Below the pieces are notes generated by a model. That model made no database searches. It was not told the DNA's origin and saw only the letters and a list, made by a program, of their open reading frames with translations. DNA of 64,000 nt from Arthrobacter sp. Leaf69. GTDB lineage: Bacteria; Actinomycetota; Actinomycetes; Actinomycetales; Micrococcaceae. Below, one piece after another: positions 46,873-53,733 of this stretch (the first letter of the stretch is position 1; each line of letters opens with the position of its first letter). The DNA is taken from the NCBI RefSeq assembly GCF_001422645.1, contig NZ_LMLR01000011.1, forward strand, positions 193,701 to 257,700, written 5' to 3'. The translations under genes were made by a program, and so were the position numbers.

Positions 46873-46898
46873 GGAATACCGGTCCCCGGGTTACGGTT
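46873..46898 (+). promoter_or_regulatory. Sigma-R/sigma-H-type promoter of the mycoredoxin gene
   Basis: GGAAT (46873-46877) and GTT (46896-46898) are separated by exactly 18 bp, the published consensus of thiol-stress promoters (GGAAT-N18-GTT) in Streptomyces and mycobacteria. It precedes a mycoredoxin gene, a standard member of that regulon, with an 80-nt leader. Confidence 0.7.
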
Positions 46899-46987
46899 AT
46901 TGGGAGTGACGTATTAATTGTGCCGGCGGCGTTTGTCGGCAACGGCGCTGCCACCGCGCGCCGTCAACCAGCTTTGAGGAGAACTTC

Positions 46988-47245
46988 GTGGACTTCACCC
47001 CCGAATCCGGCACCATCACCATGTTTTCGACCACCTGGTGCGGCTACTGCAACCGCCTGAAGAAGCAGCTGGACGCCCAGGGCATCGGGTACACCGAGAT
47101 CAACATCGAAGAAGTTGACGGCACCGCAGATCTCGTGGAGAAGCTCAACGGCGGCAACCGCACCGTCCCCACCGTGCTGTTCCCGGACGGCACGGCGGCC
47201 ACCAACCCCTCTGCGGCAGAGGTCAAGAGCCGCCTCGCGGCCTAA
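46988..47245 (+). CDS. mrx1: Mycoredoxin (glutaredoxin-like)
   Basis: An 85-residue thioredoxin-fold protein with active site CGYC (Cys18, Cys21) in STTWCGYCNRLKKQL, the cis-Pro motif RTVPTVLF and the C-terminal helix NPSAAEVKSRLAA, all as in actinobacterial mycoredoxin-1. It reduces mixed disulfides between proteins and mycothiol. GTG 46988 follows GAGGAG at 46976-46981. A sigma-R-type promoter is upstream and a terminator downstream. The next gene is a mycothiol-dependent dehydrogenase, so the two belong to one redox theme. Confidence 0.92.
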   Translation: MDFTPESGTITMFSTTWCGYCNRLKKQLDAQGIGYTEINIEEVDGTADLVEKLNGGNRTVPTVLFPDGTAATNPSAAEVKSRLAA

Positions 47246-47272
47246 GGCCGTTTTGTGAACCGATAACGACGA

Positions 47273-47301
47273 CGGCGCGGCCTCCCAAGGGGGCCGCGCC
47301 G
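47273..47301 (+). terminator. Terminator after the mycoredoxin gene
   Basis: CGGCGCGGCCTCC (47273-47285) pairs with GGGGGCCGCGCCG (47289-47301), 13 bp with one wobble, loop of 3 nt. It lies 28 nt after the stop codon. Confidence 0.75.
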
Positions 47302-47308
47302 CTTCCAG

Positions 47309-47383
47309 TTGTGCAGCAGAAACTGACTGTGCACCAGAAATTGATTTGTGCACCGGACAGTGACTGTCCACCAGACGTTGCAC
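47309..47383. repeat. Four degenerate 18-19-bp tandem repeats upstream of the formaldehyde dehydrogenase gene
   Basis: Units 47309-47327, 47328-47345, 47346-47364 and 47365-47383 follow the pattern TTGTGCACCAGAAAnTGAC with 2-6 differences. They start right after the terminator and end about 90 nt before the dehydrogenase start. Confidence 0.6.
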
Positions 47384-47474
47384 GACAAAGTTTGCGACAC
47401 AAGTCCCACGACCAAAGTCTCGCGGCATAGAGTCTTGCGATGAGAACCGCGACAAGAGCAGAGGAGCTATTTCC

Positions 47475-48560
47475 ATGGTCCATAAAGTCAAAGGCGCAGT
47501 AGTCCGTTCCAAGAACGCACCCGTCACCTTGGAGGCCATCCTGGTCCCGGATCCCGGACCCGGCGAGGCCCTCGTGGACATCCTCACCTGCGGCGTCTGC
47601 CACACCGACCTGCACTACAAGCAGGGCGCCATCAACGACGACTTCCCGTTCCTGCTCGGCCACGAGGCCACCGGCGTCGTCAGCGCCGTTGGCCCGGACG
47701 TCACCGAAGTCGCCCCCGGCGACCGCGTCGTGCTGAACTGGCGCGCCGTCTGCGGCGAGTGCCGTGCCTGTGCCAAGGGCCAGCCGCAGTACTGCTTCAA
47801 CACGCACAACGCCACCCAGAAGATGACGCTCGAGGACGGCACCGAACTCAGCGCGGCGCTCGGCATCGGCGCCTTCGCCGAGAAGACCCTCGTCGCCGCA
47901 GGTCAGTGCACCAAGGTCGACGCCGAGGCTGACCCGGCCGCCGTCGGGCTGCTCGGCTGCGGCGTAATGGCAGGCATCGGCGCCGCCATCAACACCGGAA
48001 ACGTCAAACGCGGCGATTCGGTCGCGGTCATCGGCTGCGGCGGTGTGGGCGTGGCAGCCGTCGCCGGCGCAGCGCTCGCCGGCGCCACCACCGTGATCGC
48101 CGTCGACATCGACTCGAAGAAGCTCGACCGCGCCAAGGACCTCGGCGCCACCCACACCGTGGACTCCTCCGCCGTCGACCCCGTGGAGGCGATCCGCGAA
48201 CTGACCGGCGGCTTCGGCGCCGACGTGGTGATCGACGCCGTCGGCCGTCCCGAGACGTACAAACAGGCGTTCTACGCCCGCGACCTCGCTGGCACGGTGG
48301 TTCTGGTCGGTGTCCCCAGCCCCGAGATGACCCTGGACCTGCCGCTGCTGGACGTCTTCGGCCGCGGCGGTTCGCTCAAGTCCTCCTGGTACGGCGACTG
48401 CCTCCCCTCGCGCGACTTCCCCATGCTGATCGACCTCTACCGGCAGGGCAAGCTGGACCTGGACGCGTTCGTCACGGAGCGCATCACGATCGACCAGATC
48501 GAGGAAGCCTTCGACAAAATGCACTCCGGCTCGGTGCTCCGCTCGGTGGTGGAACTGTGA
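47475..48560 (+). CDS. mscR: S-(hydroxymethyl)mycothiol dehydrogenase (mycothiol-dependent formaldehyde dehydrogenase)
   Basis: A 361-residue zinc-dependent class III alcohol dehydrogenase. Catalytic zinc ligands are in [12 protein letters not shown] (Cys39) and GHEATGVV, the structural zinc in [15 protein letters not shown], and the Rossmann fold in [19 protein letters not shown]. It fits the mycothiol-dependent class ([28 protein letters not shown]) instead of glutathione-dependent FrmA. It oxidises S-hydroxymethylmycothiol formed from formaldehyde and may also reduce S-nitrosomycothiol. ATG 47475 has GAGGAG upstream. Its stop overlaps the next gene start (GTGA). Confidence 0.92.
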   Translation: MVHKVKGAVVRSKNAPVTLEAILVPDPGPGEALVDILTCGVCHTDLHYKQGAINDDFPFLLGHEATGVVSAVGPDVTEVAPGDRVVLNWRAVCGECRACAKGQPQYCFNTHNATQKMTLEDGTELSAALGIGAFAEKTLVAAGQCTKVDAEADPAAVGLLGCGVMAGIGAAINTGNVKRGDSVAVIGCGGVGVAAVAGAALAGATTVIAVDIDSKKLDRAKDLGATHTVDSSAVDPVEAIRELTGGFGADVVIDAVGRPETYKQAFYARDLAGTVVLVGVPSPEMTLDLPLLDVFGRGGSLKSSWYGDCLPSRDFPMLIDLYRQGKLDLDAFVTERITIDQIEEAFDKMHSGSVLRSVVEL

Positions 48561-49201
48561 GCGGCCGCGCAGACGGGCTCCGGATCGACCGGCTGGTCAC
48601 CTCGGGCACGTTCTCGCTCGACGGCGGCACTTGGGACGTCGACAACAACGTCTGGATCGTGGGCAATGACGCGGAATGCCTCGTGATCGACCCTGCCCAC
48701 GACGCCGACGCGATCGAGGCGGCCGTTGCCGGACGGACCGTCACCGCCATCCTGCTGACCCACGGCCACGATGACCACATCGCCGCCGTCGGCGAATTCC
48801 GGAAGCGCGTCGACGCTCCGGTGTACCTCAACCGCGAGGACTGGATGCTGTGGGAGCGCGTGTTCCCGGGAACCGAACCGGACCACGCGATCGAGGACGG
48901 CGACACGTTCGACGCCGCCGGCGCCCGGCTCCAGGCGCTGCACACACCGGGGCATTCCCCCGGCTCCATGTGCTTCTCGCTGCCCAGCGAGGGCACCGTC
49001 TTCAGCGGCGACACCCTGTTCCAGGGCGGCCCCGGCGCCACGGGCCGGTCCTACAGCGACTTCCCCACCATCATCGAGTCCATCAGGAGCCGTCTGCTGA
49101 CGCTCCCGGCGGACACCGTGGTGCGCACCGGTCACGGCGATCCGACGACTGTCGGCGCCGAGGCCCCGCAGCTCGAGGAATGGATCGCCCGGGGCCACTA
49201 G
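48557..49201 (+). CDS. MBL-fold hydrolase, probable S-formylmycothiol hydrolase or glyoxalase II-like
   Basis: A 214-residue metallo-beta-lactamase-fold protein. The zinc motif LTHGHDDH is at residues 67-74, other ligands in [17 protein letters not shown] and RTGHGDPTT. The start (GTG 48557) overlaps the end of the mycothiol-dependent dehydrogenase gene, and the same pairing occurs in mycobacteria (Rv2259-Rv2260), so it probably hydrolyses the thioester made by that enzyme. This is inference from position. Ends at a strong terminator. Confidence 0.85.
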   Translation: MSGRADGLRIDRLVTSGTFSLDGGTWDVDNNVWIVGNDAECLVIDPAHDADAIEAAVAGRTVTAILLTHGHDDHIAAVGEFRKRVDAPVYLNREDWMLWERVFPGTEPDHAIEDGDTFDAAGARLQALHTPGHSPGSMCFSLPSEGTVFSGDTLFQGGPGATGRSYSDFPTIIESIRSRLLTLPADTVVRTGHGDPTTVGAEAPQLEEWIARGH

Positions 49202-49231
49202 GCTGCAGCGGTCACAACCGAGCCAGTGAGC

Positions 49232-49261
49232 AAGGCCGGGCACCTCGGGGTGCCCGGCCTT
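49232..49261. terminator. Bidirectional terminator
   Basis: AAGGCCGGGCACC (49232-49244) and GGTGCCCGGCCTT (49249-49261) make a perfect 13-bp stem with tetraloop TCGG. It separates the mycothiol operon from the convergent lipoate-ligase-like gene. Confidence 0.85.
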
Positions 49262-49275
49262 CCTCGTTGCCGGTC

Positions 49276-50025
49276 TTAGCCGAGCAGGCTGCCGAAGTCG
49301 CCGTACTCCAGGGCGGCGTAGCGGGCGTAAGTGGCGGTCACCGCCGCCTCGATGGCGTCCATGTCCAGGTGCGGGACGAGGTCGTTGACGGCGCCCGCCG
49401 TGGCCGGATCCCAGTCCAGGCCCAGGGCGGCGTAGCTGGCCTCGAGCACCGCGCGGATCGGGGCAGAGTTCTCCACCACGATGACCGAGCTGAACAGCCA
49501 GCCGCCGGCCACCACCCGCTGCGCCGTCCCGATCAGCTTGAGCTGGTGCTGCGGAAGCGCCGGGTCCTGGCCGTGGACGCTGAATTCGCCGGGGCAGTAC
49601 TCGCCGGGGATCTCCCCCACGGCGGCGTCCACTCCGGCGCTCCGGAGGGCGTGGGCCAGCAGCTCGCCGAAGAAGGAAAAGCGCCCCTTGGCCCCGGCGA
49701 TCGCGTCCCGGTCCGGCTCCAGATGATCGATCACCAGGGTCCCCTCGTGGTACGCGGCAGCGCGGCCGCCGGCCTTGCGGACCAGCGGTTCGAAGCCCAG
49801 TTCGCGGCAGGCCTGCGCCGCGGCGTCGAAGCCCTGCAGGTGCGTGTCCCGCTGGCCGAAGGCCACGGTGGGTGCCGGCCGGTAGAACCGGAGCATCGGG
49901 CCCACTTCGCCGGTCTTGACTTTCCGCAGGAGTTCCAACGCGAGGTCCAGATCCCCGGCGGCGCCCAGGGAGGACTCCTGCCGGAAAATCGTCAGCGTCC
50001 GTGGTGCCACCGCGGCCTCCGGCAT
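49276..50025 (-). CDS. Lipoate-protein ligase A family protein
   Basis: A 249-residue protein of the BPL/LplA/LipB catalytic fold. Visible motifs: RPAPTVAFGQRD, RKAGGRAAAYHEGTLVID (the R-x2-GG-x-A signature), and KLIGTAQRVVAGGW, which carries the lipoyl-binding Lys. The C-terminal accessory domain of LplA is missing, so it may act as an octanoyl/lipoyl transferase or amidotransferase. ATG 50025 (GGGAG upstream) and ATG 50049 (GAGGAA upstream) are both good starts; the longer version overlaps the divergent DUF2177 gene. Confidence 0.8.
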   Translation of the reverse strand: MPEAAVAPRTLTIFRQESSLGAAGDLDLALELLRKVKTGEVGPMLRFYRPAPTVAFGQRDTHLQGFDAAAQACRELGFEPLVRKAGGRAAAYHEGTLVIDHLEPDRDAIAGAKGRFSFFGELLAHALRSAGVDAAVGEIPGEYCPGEFSVHGQDPALPQHQLKLIGTAQRVVAGGWLFSSVIVVENSAPIRAVLEASYAALGLDWDPATAGAVNDLVPHLDMDAIEAAVTATYARYAALEYGDFGSLLG

Positions 50026-50041
50026 GTTGTTATGCTCCCTT

Positions 50042-50425
50042 ATGGTCATCTTGCAATTCCTCGTCGTAGCCGCCGCGTTCGCCGTCATCGATTCTGTCTG
50101 GCTCAAGTCGATGAGCAAGTTCTACCGGAACCATCTGGGGCACCTCATGGCGGACAAGCCCAATCTAGGGTACGCCGTCGCCTTCTACGTCCTGTACATC
50201 GCAGGAATCGTCTTCTTCGCCCTCCAGCCCGCGCTCGACGGCGGCAGCTGGCTCACGGCGCTCGGTTACGGCGCCGCACTGGGCACCTTCGCCTACGCCA
50301 CCTATGACCTCACCAACGCGGCGACCCTGAAGAACTGGCCGCTCATCATCGTGGTCGCGGACATCGCCTGGGGCGCCGTGCTGACGGGCCTGGCCACAGT
50401 GGTCGGCTGGCTGGTCTTCCACTAG
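50042..50425 (+). CDS. DUF2177 family membrane protein
   Basis: A 127-residue protein with four membrane helices (about 2-20, 38-58, 66-88, 100-125). FAVIDSVWLKSMSKFYRNHLGHLM and the helix-3 segment LGTFAYATYDLTNAATLKNWP are characteristic of DUF2177, whose function is unknown. The ATG has no Shine-Dalgarno sequence, and another in-frame ATG lies at 50024. It is head-to-head with the lipoate-ligase-like gene, with overlapping or touching 5' ends. Followed by a terminator. Confidence 0.8.
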   Translation: MVILQFLVVAAAFAVIDSVWLKSMSKFYRNHLGHLMADKPNLGYAVAFYVLYIAGIVFFALQPALDGGSWLTALGYGAALGTFAYATYDLTNAATLKNWPLIIVVADIAWGAVLTGLATVVGWLVFH

Positions 50426-50447
50426 GGACCGCGCCACAAGGGATCCC

Positions 50448-50475
50448 GCCCCCAGACGGCTCATGTCTGAGGGGC
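50448..50475 (+). terminator. Terminator after the DUF2177 gene
   Basis: GCCCCCAGAC (50448-50457) pairs with GTCTGAGGGGC (50465-50475) with one bulge and a 7-nt loop, followed by GCTTCTTAT. Confidence 0.7.
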
Positions 50476-50514
50476 GCTTCTTATATGGAAAAGCTTTCTG
50501 ATGGGGGAGCAGAT

Positions 50515-50907
50515 ATGAAGTACCGATTTACTGGCGGCGCTGCCGTGGCCATCATCGCCCTCGGCCTGGGGTCATGTTCTTCTGCCGATGTCACGCCGCC
50601 GGCGGATGGTGGAACATACGGCACGATTGGCGACCTGAAGAAAGCTGTTGAATCCGCTGGCCTGCTGTGCCCGGAGCTGGTCTTGGACAGGCCCCCTTCC
50701 AAATTCTCCACCTCCTCGGGAAGCTGCAGCGAGGACTTGTCCCTGGCTGTCTACTCCACCGAGGTGACTCTGGAGTCGCAGCTGGAGTTCTGGAGGCCTG
50801 TTGGGCAACGTTCGATCAATGTCGGCAAGAACTGGACCGTAGTAACCGCCGACCCGAAACGCCTTGAGAAGAAACTGGGCGGCACCGTCCTTCACACAGG
50901 GCCGTAG
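50515..50907 (+). CDS. Small lipoprotein, unknown function
   Basis: A 130-residue protein with a lipoprotein signal peptide (MKYRFTGGAAVAIIALGLGS, then Cys21). The mature part shows no family that I recognise; it has three further Cys (LLCPEL, GSCSED) and a GQRSINVGKNWTVV strand typical of small extracytoplasmic binding proteins. GGGGGAG at 50501-50507 fixes ATG 50515 rather than the upstream ATG 50485. Not in an obvious operon. Confidence 0.65.
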   Translation: MKYRFTGGAAVAIIALGLGSCSSADVTPPADGGTYGTIGDLKKAVESAGLLCPELVLDRPPSKFSTSSGSCSEDLSLAVYSTEVTLESQLEFWRPVGQRSINVGKNWTVVTADPKRLEKKLGGTVLHTGP

Positions 50908-51077
50908 CCCGCAAGTCAGGAACCATTCTCCTGCCTCGGCCCCTACTGTCCTCAATGCCGAAACGGGAGGCGAGGTCACCCGGCGCGGATGAGGCGCCGC
51001 ACCTCACCGGAGGCACAGACTGGAGCTGCTGCGGTCCATCGGATCGCCTTGTACCCAACAAGAACGGAGGCTTCAGC

Positions 51078-51563
51078 ATGGCTGAGACATTGGATGAACT
51101 AGGGCCCGTGGACTGGATCGTCGTGGAGTTCCCGGGGCCGAACTTCGGCAACGGCCAGATCGCCCCTTTCCTGGATGACCTGGTCAAGCGTGAGCTCGTT
51201 AGGGTGCTCGACATGGTGTTCCTGAGGAAGACCGAGGACGGCACGCTCGAGACGGCAGAGATCTCCGACCTCGAGGAGGGCCAGCTCGGCGAGGTGCGCA
51301 TGGCCGAGGCCGAACTGGCCATGGTGCTCTCGGAGCAGGACGTCATGGACCTGGCCGCCACCATTGAGCCCGGCCACTCCGCCGCGGTGCTCGTCTGGGA
51401 GAACCTGTGGGCAGCCCCCTTCGGCTCGGCCATCCGCAAGGCCGGGGGCCAGCTCGTGGCCAGCGGCCGGATCCCGACCCAGGCCGTCATCGCCGCTTTC
51501 GAAGCGGACGCCCAAGCCGAAGACGAAACCCAGACGCCCGAAGCACTTAAGGAAGGAAGCTGA
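51078..51563 (+). CDS. DUF6325 (DUF1269-like) family protein
   Basis: A 161-residue protein beginning MAETLDELGPVDWIVVEFPG, with DLVKRELVRVLDMVFLRK and EPGHSAAVLVWENLWAAPFG, the pattern of the DUF1269/DUF6325 family, which is common in Actinobacteria and has no known function. The ATG is preceded by GGAGG at 51066-51070. The last codons are acidic (DAQAEDETQTPEALKEGS). It is followed one nucleotide after its stop by a 51-residue Arg/Asp-rich peptide gene, so the two are translated together. Confidence 0.78.
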   Translation: MAETLDELGPVDWIVVEFPGPNFGNGQIAPFLDDLVKRELVRVLDMVFLRKTEDGTLETAEISDLEEGQLGEVRMAEAELAMVLSEQDVMDLAATIEPGHSAAVLVWENLWAAPFGSAIRKAGGQLVASGRIPTQAVIAAFEADAQAEDETQTPEALKEGS

Positions 51564-51564
51564 C

Positions 51565-51720
51565 ATGCCACTCGCAGCACGACGCAGGCGCCGGACCGCC
51601 GCCGCCGTTGGCGGAGCAATTGTCGTCGCCCACGGGATTAACCGTCGTGGCGACCGCCGTGAGGACCGTCGGGACGACCGCGGCGACCGGCGGGACGACC
51701 GTCGCGACCGTCGCGACTGA
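51565..51720 (+). CDS. 51-residue membrane-anchored Arg/Asp-rich peptide
   Basis: A short gene that starts 1 nt after the DUF6325 stop, with AAGGAAGGAAG as ribosome binding site inside the end of that gene. The product begins MPLAARRRRR, has a short hydrophobic stretch (TAAAVGGAIVVAHGI) and then a 25-residue tail made almost only of Arg, Asp and Gly in repeats of GDRRDDR. In related loci the second gene often codes for a SHOCT-domain protein; here a polyampholyte tail stands in its place. Ends before a perfect terminator. Confidence 0.7.
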   Translation: MPLAARRRRRTAAAVGGAIVVAHGINRRGDRREDRRDDRGDRRDDRRDRRD

Positions 51721-51774
51721 CCAACTCGGCTGACCGCCGCGACGGACATACGGAGCCGGATCCCGGCTCCCCCT

Positions 51775-51806
51775 AGTGCGCATGACCCTCCTGGGTCATG
51801 CGCACT
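51775..51806. terminator. Perfect 14-bp terminator stem
   Basis: AGTGCGCATGACCC (51775-51788) and GGGTCATGCGCACT (51793-51806) pair perfectly with loop TCCT, between the Arg/Asp peptide gene and the convergent thioesterase gene. TCACTT follows. Confidence 0.85.
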
Positions 51807-51824
51807 TCACTTAGGAGTCATGAC

Positions 51825-52631
51825 CTAAGACTTCCGAAGCGTCAGGATCTGCTCGGCGCGGCCGAAGGGGCCCTGGAGGTCATGCAGCACAGTCGAGGTC
51901 AGGCCGATTCCGTCCGTGCCGAAAGAGACCTCGTTGTCCAGCCCCAGCCATTCCCCTTCGGGGCGGCGGTACATGTGCACTTGAAGGTCCAGATTGGGGA
52001 ACGCGTAGCTGCCCTTGCCCGGCGGAACCCGGGCGGCGATCCCGTTGGCGGTGTCCACCAGTCCGATCAGACGGGACAGGTCGCTGCTGTCCTTCCGGTC
52101 CGTTAGCGGGTGTTCCGTGTGCAGCCAGACCGTCCCTGAACCCGCGCGGTGCCCGTCGGCAATCCTCATTTCCAGCGAAGCGATGTAGCCGCCCGGCCAG
52201 ATGCTCGCGGCGTCATACGGTTCGCATACCTGCGGCGCGGGAATCCGCGGGTCCTCGAACGCCGCGATCGCGCCCGTGTCGGACATGATCATCCGCCAGG
52301 CCGTAGCACGGATGGCGACGCGCCCCTCCGCGACCAGTTCGGCCTGCACCAGCTCGATGGTCCGGCCCGGGCGGAGCGTAGTGGTGATGACCTCGAACTC
52401 GCCGCCGGGGATCAGCCCGAGGATCTCATAGCTCAGGCGTGCCATCCGCATGTCGTCCCGCGGTTCGTGCCGCTCCAGGCAGTCCGCCATGATGCCGGAG
52501 GCAGGTGCCATGTGCTGTTCGTGCTCGTTCCAGGCCCCCTGGGCGTGGATCGTGGAGCGGAAACGCCCTCCGCCCAGCACCTCGTAGTAGAAATCGCCGT
52601 CGGCAAGCACCGGTAGTTCCGCAGTCGTCAC
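51825..52631 (-). CDS. Acyl-CoA thioesterase-like protein (double hotdog)
   Basis: A 268-residue protein with two hotdog-like halves: FYYEVLGGGRFRSTIHAQGAWNEHEQHMAP (read in part) and a C-terminal SLEMRIADGHRAGSGTVWLHTEHPL. This layout is the TesB-type thioesterase-like superfamily (acyl-CoA_thioesterase 2/DUF4442-like). It should hydrolyse acyl-CoA esters; the substrate range is unknown. GTG 52631 is the start (GTGACGACTGCG) with AAAGGGCAG upstream; the frame is open 73 codons further without support. Opposite-strand neighbours end at a shared terminator. Confidence 0.8.
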   Translation of the reverse strand: MTTAELPVLADGDFYYEVLGGGRFRSTIHAQGAWNEHEQHMAPASGIMADCLERHEPRDDMRMARLSYEILGLIPGGEFEVITTTLRPGRTIELVQAELVAEGRVAIRATAWRMIMSDTGAIAAFEDPRIPAPQVCEPYDAASIWPGGYIASLEMRIADGHRAGSGTVWLHTEHPLTDRKDSSDLSRLIGLVDTANGIAARVPPGKGSYAFPNLDLQVHMYRRPEGEWLGLDNEVSFGTDGIGLTSTVLHDLQGPFGRAEQILTLRKS

Positions 52632-53007
52632 TGTCTGCCCTTTCGCGTGGCTGGTAATCCCAGAACACACTATCGCCTGCGCGCCCGCGACGGGCCCGGG
52701 TTTGCGATAGCCGCGACTCATATTCCCGCCATGGTCCCGCTGCGCTACGCGAACCGCCACGCGACACGCAGGAACCCTGTCGTTACCGGAATTCGGGTAG
52801 CGGCAGGGCCGCTCCGCAGCGCCAGGCGCAATCCGCGTCGCCAGACACAATCCGCAGCGTCAAGCGCAATCCGCGTCGCCAGACACAATCCGCAGCGTCA
52901 AACGCGTGGCGCCGCCCGGACCAGGGGCCGCTGTTCCCTCGCGTCCGGCCGGACTGGGTAGACTCGGAATCAGACTGTCCGCGACTATCCACCGAAGAGG
53001 TGTTCCC
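52632..53007. other. 376-bp intergenic region with 38-bp tandem repeats
   Basis: Between two divergent genes. I see no gene. The first 170 bp are ordinary GC-rich sequence; the middle holds tandem repeats (separate entry); the last 100 bp carry the start region of the EEP-family gene. No clear promoter was recognised. Confidence 0.6.
52826..52901. repeat. Two identical 38-bp tandem repeats
   Basis: Positions 52826-52863 and 52864-52901 are identical. Each unit contains two related 19-bp halves that share CAATCCGC (one followed by GTCGCCAGACA, the other by AGCGTCAA). A diverged third half-copy lies at 52811-52825. It ends about 107 nt before the EEP-family gene. Confidence 0.85.
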
Positions 53008-53721
53008 CTGATTCGAGTCATCAGCTACAACCTGCGTAAGCACCATGCCAGCGGTGAGCTGGTTGATCTGGCCCGCGATTTTGAGATTGATGCCTTGTGT
53101 CTGCAGGAGTGCGACACCAACGACCTGCCGGACACTATTGGTGATCTGCACCTTGCAGACGCCACCAAGGGCAACCGGCTGGGCCTGGCGATCTACTACC
53201 GGATGGACCGTTTCAGGGCGTTCGAAACAAAGACCTTCGCCTTGAAGAAGTCGCTGCATGACCGCGTCCTCTCCCCCGCGCACGAGCGGCTCATCGGCAC
53301 CCGGGTGATCGATAACGAGACGGACCACGACCTCGTCATCGCGTCGTTCCACGCGGCCCCGCTGACGGCCTCCAACTCGCTCCGGCGGAACCAGATCCAC
53401 GCCGCGCACGCGGAGCTGATGAGCATGGGCGGCGGCCTGATGTCGCTGATGGTGGGCGACTTCAACTACCCGTTCTTCACCAAGAACCTGACGGCCCAGA
53501 TGAAGGACGCGGGCTACGACCTGACGCTCAGCGACCGCCGGACCTACACGCGGTACAAGGTGTTCAAGGGCCACTTTGACTTCGCCACCTCGCAGGGCCT
53601 CAACATCGAGAGTGTTGAGACCCTGCCACGTGGGGCCTCGGACCACCTTCCCATCCTCATTTCAGCGGAGTACGGCCAGGACGCTCCCGCGGCCGACGAC
53701 GCCGAGTCCCCAGCCGCGTAG
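53008..53721 (+). CDS. Endonuclease/exonuclease/phosphatase family protein
   Basis: A 237-residue EEP-fold enzyme (DNase I/AP endonuclease superfamily). Motifs in order: VISYNLRKH, CLQECD (catalytic Glu), VIASFHAAPL, VGDFNYP (catalytic Asp and Asn), DFATSQGLN and the final SDHLPI (catalytic His). It starts near CTG 53008 or ATT 53011, because GAAGAGG (52994-53000) stands at the right distance; the only conventional start, GTG 52906, would begin in the tandem repeat with a Pro/Ala-rich extension. The product may hydrolyse nucleic acid or a phosphoester. Confidence 0.85.
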   Translation: MIRVISYNLRKHHASGELVDLARDFEIDALCLQECDTNDLPDTIGDLHLADATKGNRLGLAIYYRMDRFRAFETKTFALKKSLHDRVLSPAHERLIGTRVIDNETDHDLVIASFHAAPLTASNSLRRNQIHAAHAELMSMGGGLMSLMVGDFNYPFFTKNLTAQMKDAGYDLTLSDRRTYTRYKVFKGHFDFATSQGLNIESVETLPRGASDHLPILISAEYGQDAPAADDAESPAA

Positions 53722-53733
53722 CCACGGGCCACC

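Noticed and set aside
52811..52901. Possible CRISPR array
   Set aside because: The copies are directly adjacent with no unique spacers and no cas genes, so it is a plain tandem repeat.
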